Source of the DNA: Nocardioides psychrotolerans | GTDB taxonomy: Bacteria; Actinomycetota; Actinomycetes; Propionibacteriales; Nocardioidaceae | Reading direction: 5' to 3' | Assembly: GCF_900113685.1 (NCBI RefSeq) | Contig: NZ_FOQG01000003.1 | Location: 186,001 to 250,000 of the forward strand | Length of the DNA stretch: 64,000 nt | Shown: in pieces, positions 8,585-17,167 of the stretch | How the letters are laid out: every line of letters begins with the position of its first letter | Numbering within the stretch: position 1 is the first letter of the stretch | Notes under the pieces: model-generated | What the model was told of the DNA's origin: nothing | Database searches by the model: none | What the model saw: only the letters and a program-made list of their open reading frames with translations | Made by a program: the position numbers and the translations under genes

Positions 8585-9214
8585 ATGAGCGCACGAGCGG
8601 AACCTTCCTCCGAGCCGACTCCCGAGCCGCGCCTCGGACTGCGTGAGCGGCGCCGGAACACCACCCGACGCTCCCTGGAGGACGCCGCGCTCCGCCTCTT
8701 CGCACGCGACGGGTTCGACGCCACCACGGTCGAGGCCATCGCGGCCGAGGCCGACGTCTCCCCGCGCACGTTCTTCCGCTACTTCGCCGCCAAGGACGAG
8801 GTGCTCAACCCCGATCGTCGCGCGCGCCAAGCACTCCTGCGCGAGGCAGTCGCCGCAGCCCCGGCCGGGCTCGACGACCTCGCCACGGCCTTCGTCGCAC
8901 TGGCCGCCGTCGCCGACGACCTGGCCGCCGACCGGGAGATGCTCCTGCTCCAGCGACAGGCCGTCGTGACCTCCGCCCTGCTGCGGGGGCGCACCTACGA
9001 CGTGTTGCTGTCGTGGCAGCACACGCTGACAGCGGCACTCGCAGACCGACGAGGCGTCCCTCACGACGACCTCGCCGCGCTCAGCGTCGCCGCAGCCGCG
9101 ACCGGGGTCTGGCAGGCCGCCATCGGGCGCTGGCTCGACGCCGAGGACACCGACCTCGGCGACCTCCTGACCAAGGCCTGCTCCAGCCTCGGTGGACGAC
9201 CCGACGGGACGTGA
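8585..9214 (+). CDS. TetR-family transcriptional regulator
   Basis: A 209-residue TetR protein. The HTH occupies about residues 25-70, with the family pattern RRSLEDAALRLFARDGFDATTVEAIAAEADVS split over helices 1-2 and RTFFRYFAAKDEV at the recognition helix. The C-terminal ligand domain is helical and Ala-rich. The gene starts 11 nt after the arylsulfatase stop and is likely cotranscribed with it, so it probably represses the arylsulfatase and transporter through the palindrome at 6237-6250. Confidence 0.9.
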   Translation: MSARAEPSSEPTPEPRLGLRERRRNTTRRSLEDAALRLFARDGFDATTVEAIAAEADVSPRTFFRYFAAKDEVLNPDRRARQALLREAVAAAPAGLDDLATAFVALAAVADDLAADREMLLLQRQAVVTSALLRGRTYDVLLSWQHTLTAALADRRGVPHDDLAALSVAAAATGVWQAAIGRWLDAEDTDLGDLLTKACSSLGGRPDGT

Positions 9215-9277
9215 CGAGTCGGCGCCGGGACTTGCCTCCGCGGTGCCGTCCTTCCCCGATCAGGCAAGGTTGCTGAC

Positions 9278-9985
9278 GTGAGTCACGCGAGCTTCACCTA
9301 CGACAACCGCACCGGCCGGGGCCCGGGACGCGCAGTGCGGACGATGAGCGCGGTGCTGCCGGGGGTCGCTCGGGTGTGGAACCAGGTCGAGCCCTACGCG
9401 GAGGCCTGGCGAGCCCACAACCTCCAGACGCTCGACCTGCCCGGCCGGCGCTGGATCGTCCTGGGCGACTCGATGTCCCAGGGCATCGGCGCGACGTCGT
9501 ACGACGCCGGCTGGGTGGGCCAGCTCGCGCAGCGGCTGGCGACGAGCGGCGACGACCTCCGTGTGATCAACCTGTCCGCGACCGGCGCCGGAGTGCCCGA
9601 CGTGCTCGACCAGCAGCTCCCGGCCCTGGATCGGATCGGCGTGTGCGAGAACGACCTGGTGACCGTGCTGGTCGGGTCCAACGATCTCTTCGGCCGCCGC
9701 GCCAAGCGCGACCGGCTCCCGGACGGCTTCGCCGCGATGGTCGACCGGGTGCCCCCCGGCACGGCGGTCGCCACGCTCCCGCAGCCGAGCGGCGCGGCCA
9801 CGCGGGCCAACGTGCACGTCGAGCGGGCCGCGGCGTCAGGCCGGATCGTCATGGTCGACCTCCGAGTCACCGGTCCCGCGTCGTGGAAGGGGCGGCTCGC
9901 GAGCGACTTCTTCCACCCCAACGATGCCGGATACGCCGCGATCGCCACCGCCTTCGAGCCGGTGGTGCGGGCACGGCTGACCTGA
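9278..9985 (+). CDS. SGNH/GDSL-family hydrolase
   Basis: A 235-residue esterase-like protein with GTG start. The four SGNH blocks are visible: GDSMSQG with catalytic Ser65, the Gly of block II near residue 103, GSND with Asn135, and DFFHPND with Asp210 and His213. The fold suggests a lipase or carbohydrate esterase. No clear signal peptide is present, so it probably acts in the cytoplasm. The substrate is not predictable. Confidence 0.9.
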   Translation: MSHASFTYDNRTGRGPGRAVRTMSAVLPGVARVWNQVEPYAEAWRAHNLQTLDLPGRRWIVLGDSMSQGIGATSYDAGWVGQLAQRLATSGDDLRVINLSATGAGVPDVLDQQLPALDRIGVCENDLVTVLVGSNDLFGRRAKRDRLPDGFAAMVDRVPPGTAVATLPQPSGAATRANVHVERAAASGRIVMVDLRVTGPASWKGRLASDFFHPNDAGYAAIATAFEPVVRARLT

Positions 9986-10230
9986 CCGGGTCGGATCAGT
10001 GGGACCAGGGGAAGTCGGCACGTTCGGAGCCGCTCGACGACAGACGCATGGCTGGCTGACCTTGGGTCGCCGGACCAGGTGCTCCACCGCTGCCTGCGGC
10101 CGGGACAGGCTCACCAGCTCCCCGTTGCAGATCCTTCAAGCATGGAGCGACACCGGTTGAACGCGCTACGCTCGCGACTGGATGCTCATGGAGGGTCCAG
10201 GAGCTTGTTGCGGGGTGGGGGCAAGGATCC

Positions 10231-11931
10231 ATGAACGATGACATGTTCTCGTCGGCGACGCCGGCGAAGGCGTCGACCGGAATAGCCGGCCTCGACGAAA
10301 TCACGCTCGGAGGGCTCCCGCAGGGGCGGGTCGCGCTGGTGTGCGGGGGACCCGGTGACGGCAAGAGCCTGCTGGCCATGCAGTTCCTCGTGTCCGGGGC
10401 CTCCGAGTCGGGGGAGCCGGGGGTGTTCGTCAGCTTCGAGGAGACCGCATCTGAGCTGGTCGCGAACGCCGCCTCGCTGAATTGGGGGCTGGCGAGCCTG
10501 GTCGAGCGGGGCCTGTTGGAGATCGAGCACGTGCGCGTCGACCCGGGCGAGCTGAACAGGGTCGGCGAGTACGACCTGGAGGCCTTGTTCATCCGCCTGG
10601 ACCACGCGATCGCTGCGGTCGGCGCCAAGCGCGTGGCGTTGGACTCGGTCGAGAAGTTGTTCGGGGGGTTGGGCGACGAGTCCCTGCTGCGCGGGGAGTT
10701 GCAACGCCTGTTCGCCTGGCTGAAGGACCGCGGGGTGACGGCGGTGGTGACCGCCGAGCGCGGCGCGAACACGCTGACTCGTCATGGGCTCGAGGAGTAC
10801 CTCTCGGACTGCGTGATCCTGCTCGACCACCGCGTCGAGGCAGAGGTCTCCACACGGCGGTTGCGGATCGTGAAGTACCGCGGCTCCTCCCACGGGTCCA
10901 ACGAGTACCCCTTCACCATCGACGCCGACGGCTTCAGCGTCTTCCCGCTGACCTCCGTGGAACTCAAGAGCGAGGCGCCGACCACCCGCGTGAACACCGG
11001 GGTGCCGCGCCTGGACGAGATGCTCGGCGGCGGCTACTTCAGTGGCTCCACCGTGCTGGTCAGTGGTGGGCCGGGATCCGGCAAGACGAGCCTGGCGGGG
11101 GTGTTCGTGTCCGCGGCGTGCCGACGCGGGGAGCGCTGCCTCTACCTGGCACTGGAGGAGTCGGCCAGCCAGCTGACCCGCAACCTGACCTCGATCGGGG
11201 TCGAGTTCGACCCGTTCCTGCGCGACGGCACGCTCGAGATCGTTCCACGCAAGCCGTCGGAGTCCGGGCTCGAGACCCACCTGGCGGTGATCCACAAGGC
11301 GGTGTCCACCTACGGACCCACGACGGTCATCATCGATCCGCTGAGTGCGTTCGCCGGCCAGCATCGCGGGGTCAAGTCGATGCTCGCGCGCCTGATCGAC
11401 TTCCTCAAAATGCGCGGCATCACGGTGCTCCTCACGACGCTGATCAAGGAGGATGACCGCGATCCGATCGGGATCTCGAGCCTGGTGGACACCTGGCTGT
11501 TGCTGTCCCACCACGAGTTCCTGGGCGAGCGCAACCGCGGGATCCTCGTGCAGAAGTCGCGCGGGTCGACGCATTCCCACCAGCGCCGCGAGTTCCTGCT
11601 GGGCAACTCGGGCATCGAGATCGTGGACGCCTACGCCGGCGCGGGGGGGTTGTTGATGGGAAGCGCGCGGGTCGAGGCGCAGCAACGCGATCTGGCGGAC
11701 CGTTTGGAACGCGATCGGATGCTCGAGGCCGCCGCGCGCCGGAGCGGGGCGGCGCAAGCCGTCGTGCTCGCGCAGATAGCCGCGCTGGAGGCGCAGCTGG
11801 AGACGGACCGAGCGGCGACCGACGCCGAGATGGAAGACCGACTGGACCGCGGGGCGGTACTCGCCGCGGAGGAACGCGCCCGGCTGGAGGTGCGCTCCTC
11901 GAGCGGCGGCCCAAGCGCCGGACCGCCGTGA
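10231..11931 (+). CDS. KaiC-like double RecA-domain ATPase
   Basis: A 566-residue protein with two KaiC/RadA-type domains. Domain CI (about 15-245) has Walker A GGPGDGKS (39-46) and the catalytic Glu pair E70-E71; domain CII (about 250-475) has Walker A GGPGSGKT (279-286) and Glu pair E309-E310. In cyanobacterial KaiC the CII phosphosites are Ser431/Thr432 in an IST motif; here the aligned motif is ISS (Ser416/Ser417), so phosphorylation is conceivable. Residues 480-555 form a charged coiled coil absent from cyanobacterial KaiC. The gene overlaps the next by 4 nt (GTGA); that kinase carries a KaiB-like domain. No kaiA is seen. Confidence 0.93.
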   Translation: MNDDMFSSATPAKASTGIAGLDEITLGGLPQGRVALVCGGPGDGKSLLAMQFLVSGASESGEPGVFVSFEETASELVANAASLNWGLASLVERGLLEIEHVRVDPGELNRVGEYDLEALFIRLDHAIAAVGAKRVALDSVEKLFGGLGDESLLRGELQRLFAWLKDRGVTAVVTAERGANTLTRHGLEEYLSDCVILLDHRVEAEVSTRRLRIVKYRGSSHGSNEYPFTIDADGFSVFPLTSVELKSEAPTTRVNTGVPRLDEMLGGGYFSGSTVLVSGGPGSGKTSLAGVFVSAACRRGERCLYLALEESASQLTRNLTSIGVEFDPFLRDGTLEIVPRKPSESGLETHLAVIHKAVSTYGPTTVIIDPLSAFAGQHRGVKSMLARLIDFLKMRGITVLLTTLIKEDDRDPIGISSLVDTWLLLSHHEFLGERNRGILVQKSRGSTHSHQRREFLLGNSGIEIVDAYAGAGGLLMGSARVEAQQRDLADRLERDRMLEAAARRSGAAQAVVLAQIAALEAQLETDRAATDAEMEDRLDRGAVLAAEERARLEVRSSSGGPSAGPP

Positions 11932-13484
11932 ACTTCACCCCGGAGATCGATCCCGGTGCCGCGCCTGGGGCTGAGCAGCCGCCGGAAAAATACCTCCTGG
12001 CCCTCTACCTCGTCCCCGGCAGCCAGGCGTCGCGGCGCGCGGTGGCCAACGTGCGCGCGATCTGCGACGAGCTGCTCCCGGAGCGCTACACCCTCGAGGT
12101 GATCGACCTGCGCGAGCACCCGGAGCTCGCCCGCGAACTCCACCTCCTCGCCGCTCCCACCCTCATCAAGAAGCACCCGCCGCCCGAGGTCCGCCTGATC
12201 GGTGACCTGTCCAACCGTCACGAGGTACTCGCGGCGCTCGGCCTCACCACCCCGACGACCTCCCCTCGGGGGGGCAGCTACGCGGATCTGGCCGCACGGC
12301 TGGCCGTCGCCGAGGGGGCGCTCGATGCCGTGGCGGCCGGTGCGGTGGACGCGCTGGCCTCCGAACGCGCCGCAGGCACGGAGATGATCGGGGTGCACGA
12401 CGTCGACAGGTTCTTCCGGACACTCGTGACCCAGATGCAGGAGGCCACCGCGAGCCTGGACCCCACCGGCACCGTGCTCTACGCCAACCCGCGTTTCGCC
12501 GAGCTCGTGGGCCTGACGTCCACCGAGGTGCTGGGGCGCACCTTGACGGAGCTGACGGCCAAGCCCGCGCAGGAGGGGGCACGGGCGCTGCTCGCGGAGG
12601 CGGAGCACGGCCCGACGCGTCACACCCTCGAGCTGCTCCGCGCCGACGGACACCTCGTGCCCGTGTCCGTCTCGGCAGCCCCACTGGCTCCCGAGGGAGA
12701 CGAAATCTGCCTGGTGGCCACCGACCTCACCGAGCGGAGCCGCCTCCTCGCCGAGAAGACCGCAGCCAACGACGGCCTCCTCGCGGCGAACGAGACCATG
12801 CGTGATTTCATCGCCGTCGCCTCCCACGACCTGCGGACCCCGATCGCGGTGATCGCGGGCTATGCCGAGCTCCTGACCAAGGAATGGGCGACACTGCGCG
12901 AGCAGGACAAGCGGGAATTCCTCGCCGTCATCGACCGCCAATCCCGACACCTGGTCGCGCTCACGTCTGACCTGCTCGAGGTGTCCAGAATCGAGAGTGG
13001 TGAGCTGGACACGCGGCCCGAACCGATCGGATTGCGGGAGGCCATCGGGCGGTGCCTGGAAGCCGTCGGCCAGGACGGCGCGAACGTGTCGGTGTCCTGT
13101 CCACCGGATCTGGTCGTCCTGGTCGACCCCCTTCACCTGGCCCGCATCCTGGAGAACTACCTGACCAACGCCGTCAAGTATGGCGAGCCGCCGGTGCGGA
13201 TCGAGGCGACGCGGGGGCGCGGCGCCGTCGAGGTCCATGTCATCGATCATGGGCCGGGGGTCCCACCAGAGTTCGTGCCAAGGCTGTTCGACAAGTTCGC
13301 CCGCGCCGACACCCCGGCGACGAACGCACAGACCGGCACGGGTCTCGGTCTGTCGATCGCGTATGGACTGGCCGAGGCGAACGGCGGGCAGACCAGCTAT
13401 GAACCCAATTCCCCCACAGGCTCGTGTTTCCGCGTCCGCCTACGCCCCGCCGACGACCACCAACAGGGCATGGATCCTTCGTAG
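11928..13484 (+). CDS. sensor histidine kinase with N-terminal KaiB-like domain and PAS domain
   Basis: A 518-residue kinase. Residues 21-107 closely follow KaiB/SasA-N: YLLALYLVPG, a VIDLREHPELA segment, LAAPTLIKK and VRLIGDLSNR match the KaiB strands and its IGDLS signature. A PAS domain follows (about 160-275), then HisKA with His300 in ASHDLRTP, and a HATPase domain with N-box ENYLTNAVKY (409-418), G1 DHGPGVP and G2 TGTGLGL. No membrane segments, so cytoplasmic. It resembles cyanobacterial SasA, which reads KaiC state through its KaiB-like domain, but with an added PAS domain. Translationally coupled to the KaiC-like gene. No response regulator is adjacent. Confidence 0.93.
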   Translation: MNFTPEIDPGAAPGAEQPPEKYLLALYLVPGSQASRRAVANVRAICDELLPERYTLEVIDLREHPELARELHLLAAPTLIKKHPPPEVRLIGDLSNRHEVLAALGLTTPTTSPRGGSYADLAARLAVAEGALDAVAAGAVDALASERAAGTEMIGVHDVDRFFRTLVTQMQEATASLDPTGTVLYANPRFAELVGLTSTEVLGRTLTELTAKPAQEGARALLAEAEHGPTRHTLELLRADGHLVPVSVSAAPLAPEGDEICLVATDLTERSRLLAEKTAANDGLLAANETMRDFIAVASHDLRTPIAVIAGYAELLTKEWATLREQDKREFLAVIDRQSRHLVALTSDLLEVSRIESGELDTRPEPIGLREAIGRCLEAVGQDGANVSVSCPPDLVVLVDPLHLARILENYLTNAVKYGEPPVRIEATRGRGAVEVHVIDHGPGVPPEFVPRLFDKFARADTPATNAQTGTGLGLSIAYGLAEANGGQTSYEPNSPTGSCFRVRLRPADDHQQGMDPS

Positions 13485-13624
13485 CGGCACGACGCGTCGA
13501 AGTCGGAGATCGCGTTGTCTGCGGAATGTGCTGCTGACCAGCACAAACGCGCTGGTGGTCGTTGGCCGCAGTCTGTCGCCGGCGGTCGTCATACCACGCA
13601 TTCGCCACGCACAACGACACTATT

Positions 13625-14894
13625 TCACGGCCCCAGCAAGGCGAGCGGGACGACGGCGACACCGTCTCGACAACGGTAGGCATGTTCGCCGGTGGTGATC
13701 ACGACGCGGTCGGCCAACCGATCGCCGATCTAGCCTGGAGCCAATTGAGGTGACGCACGTCCTTGTCGCTGACCGTCTCGCTCAGCTTGATCTCGATCGC
13801 GACAACCTGCCGGTCGGCGCCTTCTACGATCAGGTCGACCTCACGCTCGGTCTTTTGGTGCGCAGGTGCCCCACTTGTGCCGATGCGGATGCGGCGTAGA
13901 CCCGGACGCTCTGAACCACGAGCGACTCATACAGGGCACCCAGCCAGGTTCCCGTTGCCGCGGACACTCTGTCACCAGCACCCTGCAGCAATCCGGCCCT
14001 TCCGACACCCACCAGGCGCGCTGCCAGCGCAGGGTCCACGAGGTGATGTTTCGGTGAGAGCGTCAGCCGTTTGAGTGGGTTGAACATCGGAACCCACGCC
14101 GGAACTGGGTCGAGGACGAAGATCCGGCTCAGGTGCTCGCGGTAGTTGTCGACGGTGGCGCGCGATGGCTTGTCGACAATCCCAGCCGTGGCGGCGTCCA
14201 AGATCTTGGTGTACGCCGCGTCCGTCGCGGTTGCTGCCGCATACGCGATCAACCAAGCGCGCACCGCTTCGGGGCGCCGCACGTTCAGGCCATTCTCGGG
14301 CAGCTCCTTCTCAACGATGCGCGACACATAGCTGTCGAGCTGGACTGTCCGCGCCCGTTCGGGCAGATCCCTGATCCCAGGGAAACCTGACCTCAGGATC
14401 TCGTCGACATACAAGGACAGACCTACGCCTGACCTACCTGTGATGACCGGCCGACTCCCGCTGAGCAGCTCGCTGATAGACACCGTCGGATCCTGCACTC
14501 CGCGCTCGGCCATCGAGAGGGGGCGCATCGGCAGGCTCACGATACGGCCGGCGCCGGAGTGAATACGTACGCCCGGGTCGACGCCCGCGGAGCCGGCGAG
14601 CAAGAACTGGCTGCCCCTCGAGTCGTCGTCGACCGCGTTGCGGACGCGGTCCCAGACGGAAGGCTGAAGCTGCCACTCATCGATCAGTACCGGCGGCGGC
14701 AGACGAGTGACGTAGTCGACGTCGGCCGCAACAATTTCCCGCTGCGCGCGAAGGTCCAGCGAAACGACCGTGCGTGCGCGCTGCTTGGCCGTCGCCGTTT
14801 TGCCGACGCCCTTTGCACCCTCCAACGCGATTGCTGCGAGATGGGGGAAGAGGTCGTCGAGCAACTCGTCGATGACACGTCGTCGATACTCCAC
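13625..14894 (-). pseudogene. AAA-type ATPase with DUF4143 domain, broken by two frameshifts
   Basis: The GTG start at 14894 opens a frame with Walker A GAKGVGKT (residues 26-33), Walker B region PPVLIDEWQ and a DUF4143-type middle part. The intact frame ends at 13830 with an aberrant tail after HLRTK. In another frame the expected C-terminus continues (EREVDLIVEG, VVAIEIKLSE, DVRHLNWLQ), and after a second shift near 13730-13737 ends with VVITTGEHAY and VVPLALLGP, stop at 13625. The lost part is the C-terminal nuclease-like segment. The first shift sits at a run of four A residues (13853-13856), so sequencing error should be excluded. In intact homologues the function is unclear; a mobile or defence-associated role is often suspected. 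Confidence 0.85.
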
Positions 14895-15132
14895 GACCCG
14901 AATAGCAGATCGACGCTGGTGAACTAAGCGTTTCGACGCCTAGGAACCAGGCGTTTCGGCGCCAACGAACTAGGCAATCCGACGAACTCGATGATCAGTT
15001 GAAGTGTTTCATCTGTTCACCGCTCTCAGGGTTCGCCCACTGGTCCAGGAGCCAGACTCGTTGAAATTGTTGCGGACTCTGTGCGGACTGACGAGGCCTA
15101 CACCTCTCTGACCTGCATCACCGCGCCGCGTT
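14895..15132. other. gene-free flank left of the island with end-like sequence
   Basis: Beyond the tandem repeats no gene is supported. At 15070-15088 there is TTGCGGACTCTGTGCGGAC, differing at two positions from the arm repeats of the island, and at 15099-15116 a TACACC...TCTGACCTGC segment also found at the island right end (33435-33453). This flank therefore resembles the right end of a related element rather than unique chromosome. Confidence 0.6.
14921..14989. repeat. three 23-bp tandem repeats upstream of the ATPase
   Basis: Three head-to-tail units at 14921-14943, 14944-14966 and 14967-14989 each begin with GAAC; the first two share GCGTTTCG and a GCC core, the third is degenerate. 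They begin 27 nt upstream of the ATPase start codon, a position suited to a repressor or autoregulatory site. Confidence 0.6.
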
Positions 15133-15148
15133 AGTAGTACCAGGGGTA
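15133..15148. repeat. left attachment core (attL), copy of menB 3' end
   Basis: AGTAGTACCAGGGGTA, identical to 33470-33485. Read on the minus strand it still spells the MenB C-terminal codons YPWYY followed by a TAA stop, as expected for duplicated target sequence. Confidence 0.85.
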
Positions 15149-15275
15149 GCATTCGGCCGGGTTTCGGCTGTCCACGACCGTCATTGAAGATCGTCGAAGA
15201 GTGGCGCTGACCTGCGCCAGCACTGTGCCTAGCGCCGACGGGCTGCGTTGGTTGCGATCGGGCAGAATGGGCCGT

Positions 15276-15295
15276 CTTGCGGACTTTTTGCGGAC
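15276..15295. repeat. integrase arm-type repeat, left end
   Basis: CTTGCGGACTTTTTGCGGAC, a tandem pair of TGCGGAC words, recurs exactly at 33394-33413 near the other end and, with two changes over 19 nt, at 15070-15088. Placement 130 bp inside the core suits an arm-type binding site for the integrase or excisionase; this function is inferred. Confidence 0.6.
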
Positions 15296-15307
15296 TGAAC
15301 CCGCCCA

Positions 15308-17167
15308 TCAGTTGGTCCTGGTGTTCGACAGGTGCACACCGATGTAGCCGATGTACGCCTTCTTGGTCTTGGCAACGTCGGCGGCGTAGTACATCCGGGG
15401 TGCGTTCTGGTCGCGGTGAGTCGGCGCGAAGTGCGTCGCCATGAAGACCGCCCCCGCGGGATTGACCTCGGTCGGGACAGGGAAGGTGCGCTCGCGCCGC
15501 ATCCGAGCGTTGTTCTGCACGGTGTCGCTCTCGTTGGCCTTGTGCCGGTGGGCCGGGCACTTCCGCCCGTGGACATCGGCAGAGTTGAGGTACATATGGA
15601 GGTTGCCACTGAAGCCGTGCTCGACGCATTCCGCCACGTAGTCCCGCAGGACCAAAACGTACTCCCAGAAGGACGAGGCGTAGGTTCCGTTCGGGTCGGC
15701 AGCGTCAATCTCATCCGCCCCGTCGATGGCCTTGTCGACATCGGTCAGTTCGACGTACTTGAGGATGTCGCCGAAGTTCTCTGGGTCGGTGAGGCGCTCG
15801 ACGATCTCCGAGACGCTCACCGGGTCCGACTCCGATGCCGAGATTTGCTCCTCGACGTAGGTGTACTTGTCGGCGCGTTCGGCACGCCAACGCTCCAGCG
15901 ACCTCGCCTTCTTCTCGGCGTCGCGGCGTTCCACCTCCGCGAGCGCCCTCTCGAGTTGCTCGGCTTCCAACTGACGGCGCAAGTCGGCGACCTGGTCTTC
16001 AAGCCGTTCACGCTCGACCTGGAGCTTCTCAGCGTTGTTGGCGGCAACCAGGACAATCGCCTCCTGCTGCTCGAACCTGTCTGCGATGGCCTGAAGTGCC
16101 GCTTCATCCACTGCCTCTCGCCCGGCGATCCGGTACACCAGCCCCTTGAGCTTGCCCAGCCATGAGGGCCCGAACTCGGCGACCGCAACGTCGACGGCGA
16201 CGTCGTCCTGACTGGCGACAACAGGTTCAGGGACCGGCGTCGCCTCAGGCTTGATCTGCTCCCGCTGAAGCACGCGCACTGTACGAGTCAACTCTGCCGC
16301 CATCTCCGCTTCGAGGAGGTGGAGACGCGGGGTTATTGCAATAGTTCGGATCAGTCGCTCGGAGAACCGGGGCTCGCCACGGAAGTCCGTGTCAAGGCCT
16401 TGGCTCATCGTCCTAGCGGTAAGGATTCGGTGGCGACGAGCATCCGCCCAGTCGCCAAGCACGACTCGTGGCACGAAGGTACGAACCGCCCCCATCGGGA
16501 TCGAGTGCGTGGCACCGAGTTGGGCATTGAGCGCGTCAGCCGCATCCGGTTCCAGGATGAAGAAAGAGGCGCACCCGATGGCGTCCCGGGTCAGCGTGGC
16601 GACCGCCTTCGCCCACGTGGCAACCGGAACCCCGGGTACCGGCGCAGCCACGACAATCGACAGATCGCGATGCGTGTCCTCGATGAAACCGACGAGATCA
16701 TCAACATCATCAACTCCGACCGTGCGGGGCTCGCTCAGGACGGGCACCGATCCGTCGTAGGCATCGACCGCTTGGAGCGTGTTGCGAACTACCCGCGGGG
16801 TCCCCGGCTGCACGGGTGATCCGTCTCTGCGCTCACCCTCCCCCTCGAACCACAAGACCTGTTTCAGCCGACGCGACCCCGGAGCAGAGGTGGCGTAGAG
16901 GCGGGTCGTCCACGTGCCGTCGTCGTTGGTCTCGACGTAGTCCAATAGGAGTCGAGTCAGCTGATCTTCGCCCACCTGCTCAACGACGGTCAGGACCGAG
17001 TTCGGCCCAAGCCGGACCGTTCCTGGGCCGTTCCAGTCGGACAACTCGATGGTCTTGCGTGGGTCGCGGACCATCTCGACGAGCCAACTGCGGAACTGTT
17101 CCTTGGCGATTCGGACGGCGTCCTCGCGCTCGTCGAGGCGGAGAATCGATCGATATCCGACAGCCAT
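15308..17167 (-). CDS. unrecognised coiled-coil protein, last gene of the hsd operon
   Basis: A 619-residue protein that I do not recognise. Residues 1-300 look globular with alternating beta/alpha segments; residues about 355-445 are a highly charged coiled coil; residues 450-619 form a second globular part with conserved-looking polar residues (GRKCPAHRHK, FMATHFAPTH, KKAYIGYIGVH). No membrane segment or known nuclease motif is evident. Its ATG overlaps the hsdR stop by 1 nt (TAATG), so it is made from the restriction-modification mRNA and probably acts with or alongside that system. Confidence 0.8.
   Translation of the reverse strand: MAVGYRSILRLDEREDAVRIAKEQFRSWLVEMVRDPRKTIELSDWNGPGTVRLGPNSVLTVVEQVGEDQLTRLLLDYVETNDDGTWTTRLYATSAPGSRRLKQVLWFEGEGERRDGSPVQPGTPRVVRNTLQAVDAYDGSVPVLSEPRTVGVDDVDDLVGFIEDTHRDLSIVVAAPVPGVPVATWAKAVATLTRDAIGCASFFILEPDAADALNAQLGATHSIPMGAVRTFVPRVVLGDWADARRHRILTARTMSQGLDTDFRGEPRFSERLIRTIAITPRLHLLEAEMAAELTRTVRVLQREQIKPEATPVPEPVVASQDDVAVDVAVAEFGPSWLGKLKGLVYRIAGREAVDEAALQAIADRFEQQEAIVLVAANNAEKLQVERERLEDQVADLRRQLEAEQLERALAEVERRDAEKKARSLERWRAERADKYTYVEEQISASESDPVSVSEIVERLTDPENFGDILKYVELTDVDKAIDGADEIDAADPNGTYASSFWEYVLVLRDYVAECVEHGFSGNLHMYLNSADVHGRKCPAHRHKANESDTVQNNARMRRERTFPVPTEVNPAGAVFMATHFAPTHRDQNAPRMYYAADVAKTKKAYIGYIGVHLSNTRTN

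Noticed and set aside
6240..8705. 821-codon open frame antisense to the arylsulfatase gene
   Set aside because: Composition is typical of the shadow frame of a GC-rich gene, and the opposite strand encodes a clear sulfatase.
13485..14900. A kaiA or separate kaiB gene near the KaiC-like operon
   Set aside because: No open frame in the flanks resembles either; the only KaiB-like sequence is in the kinase.
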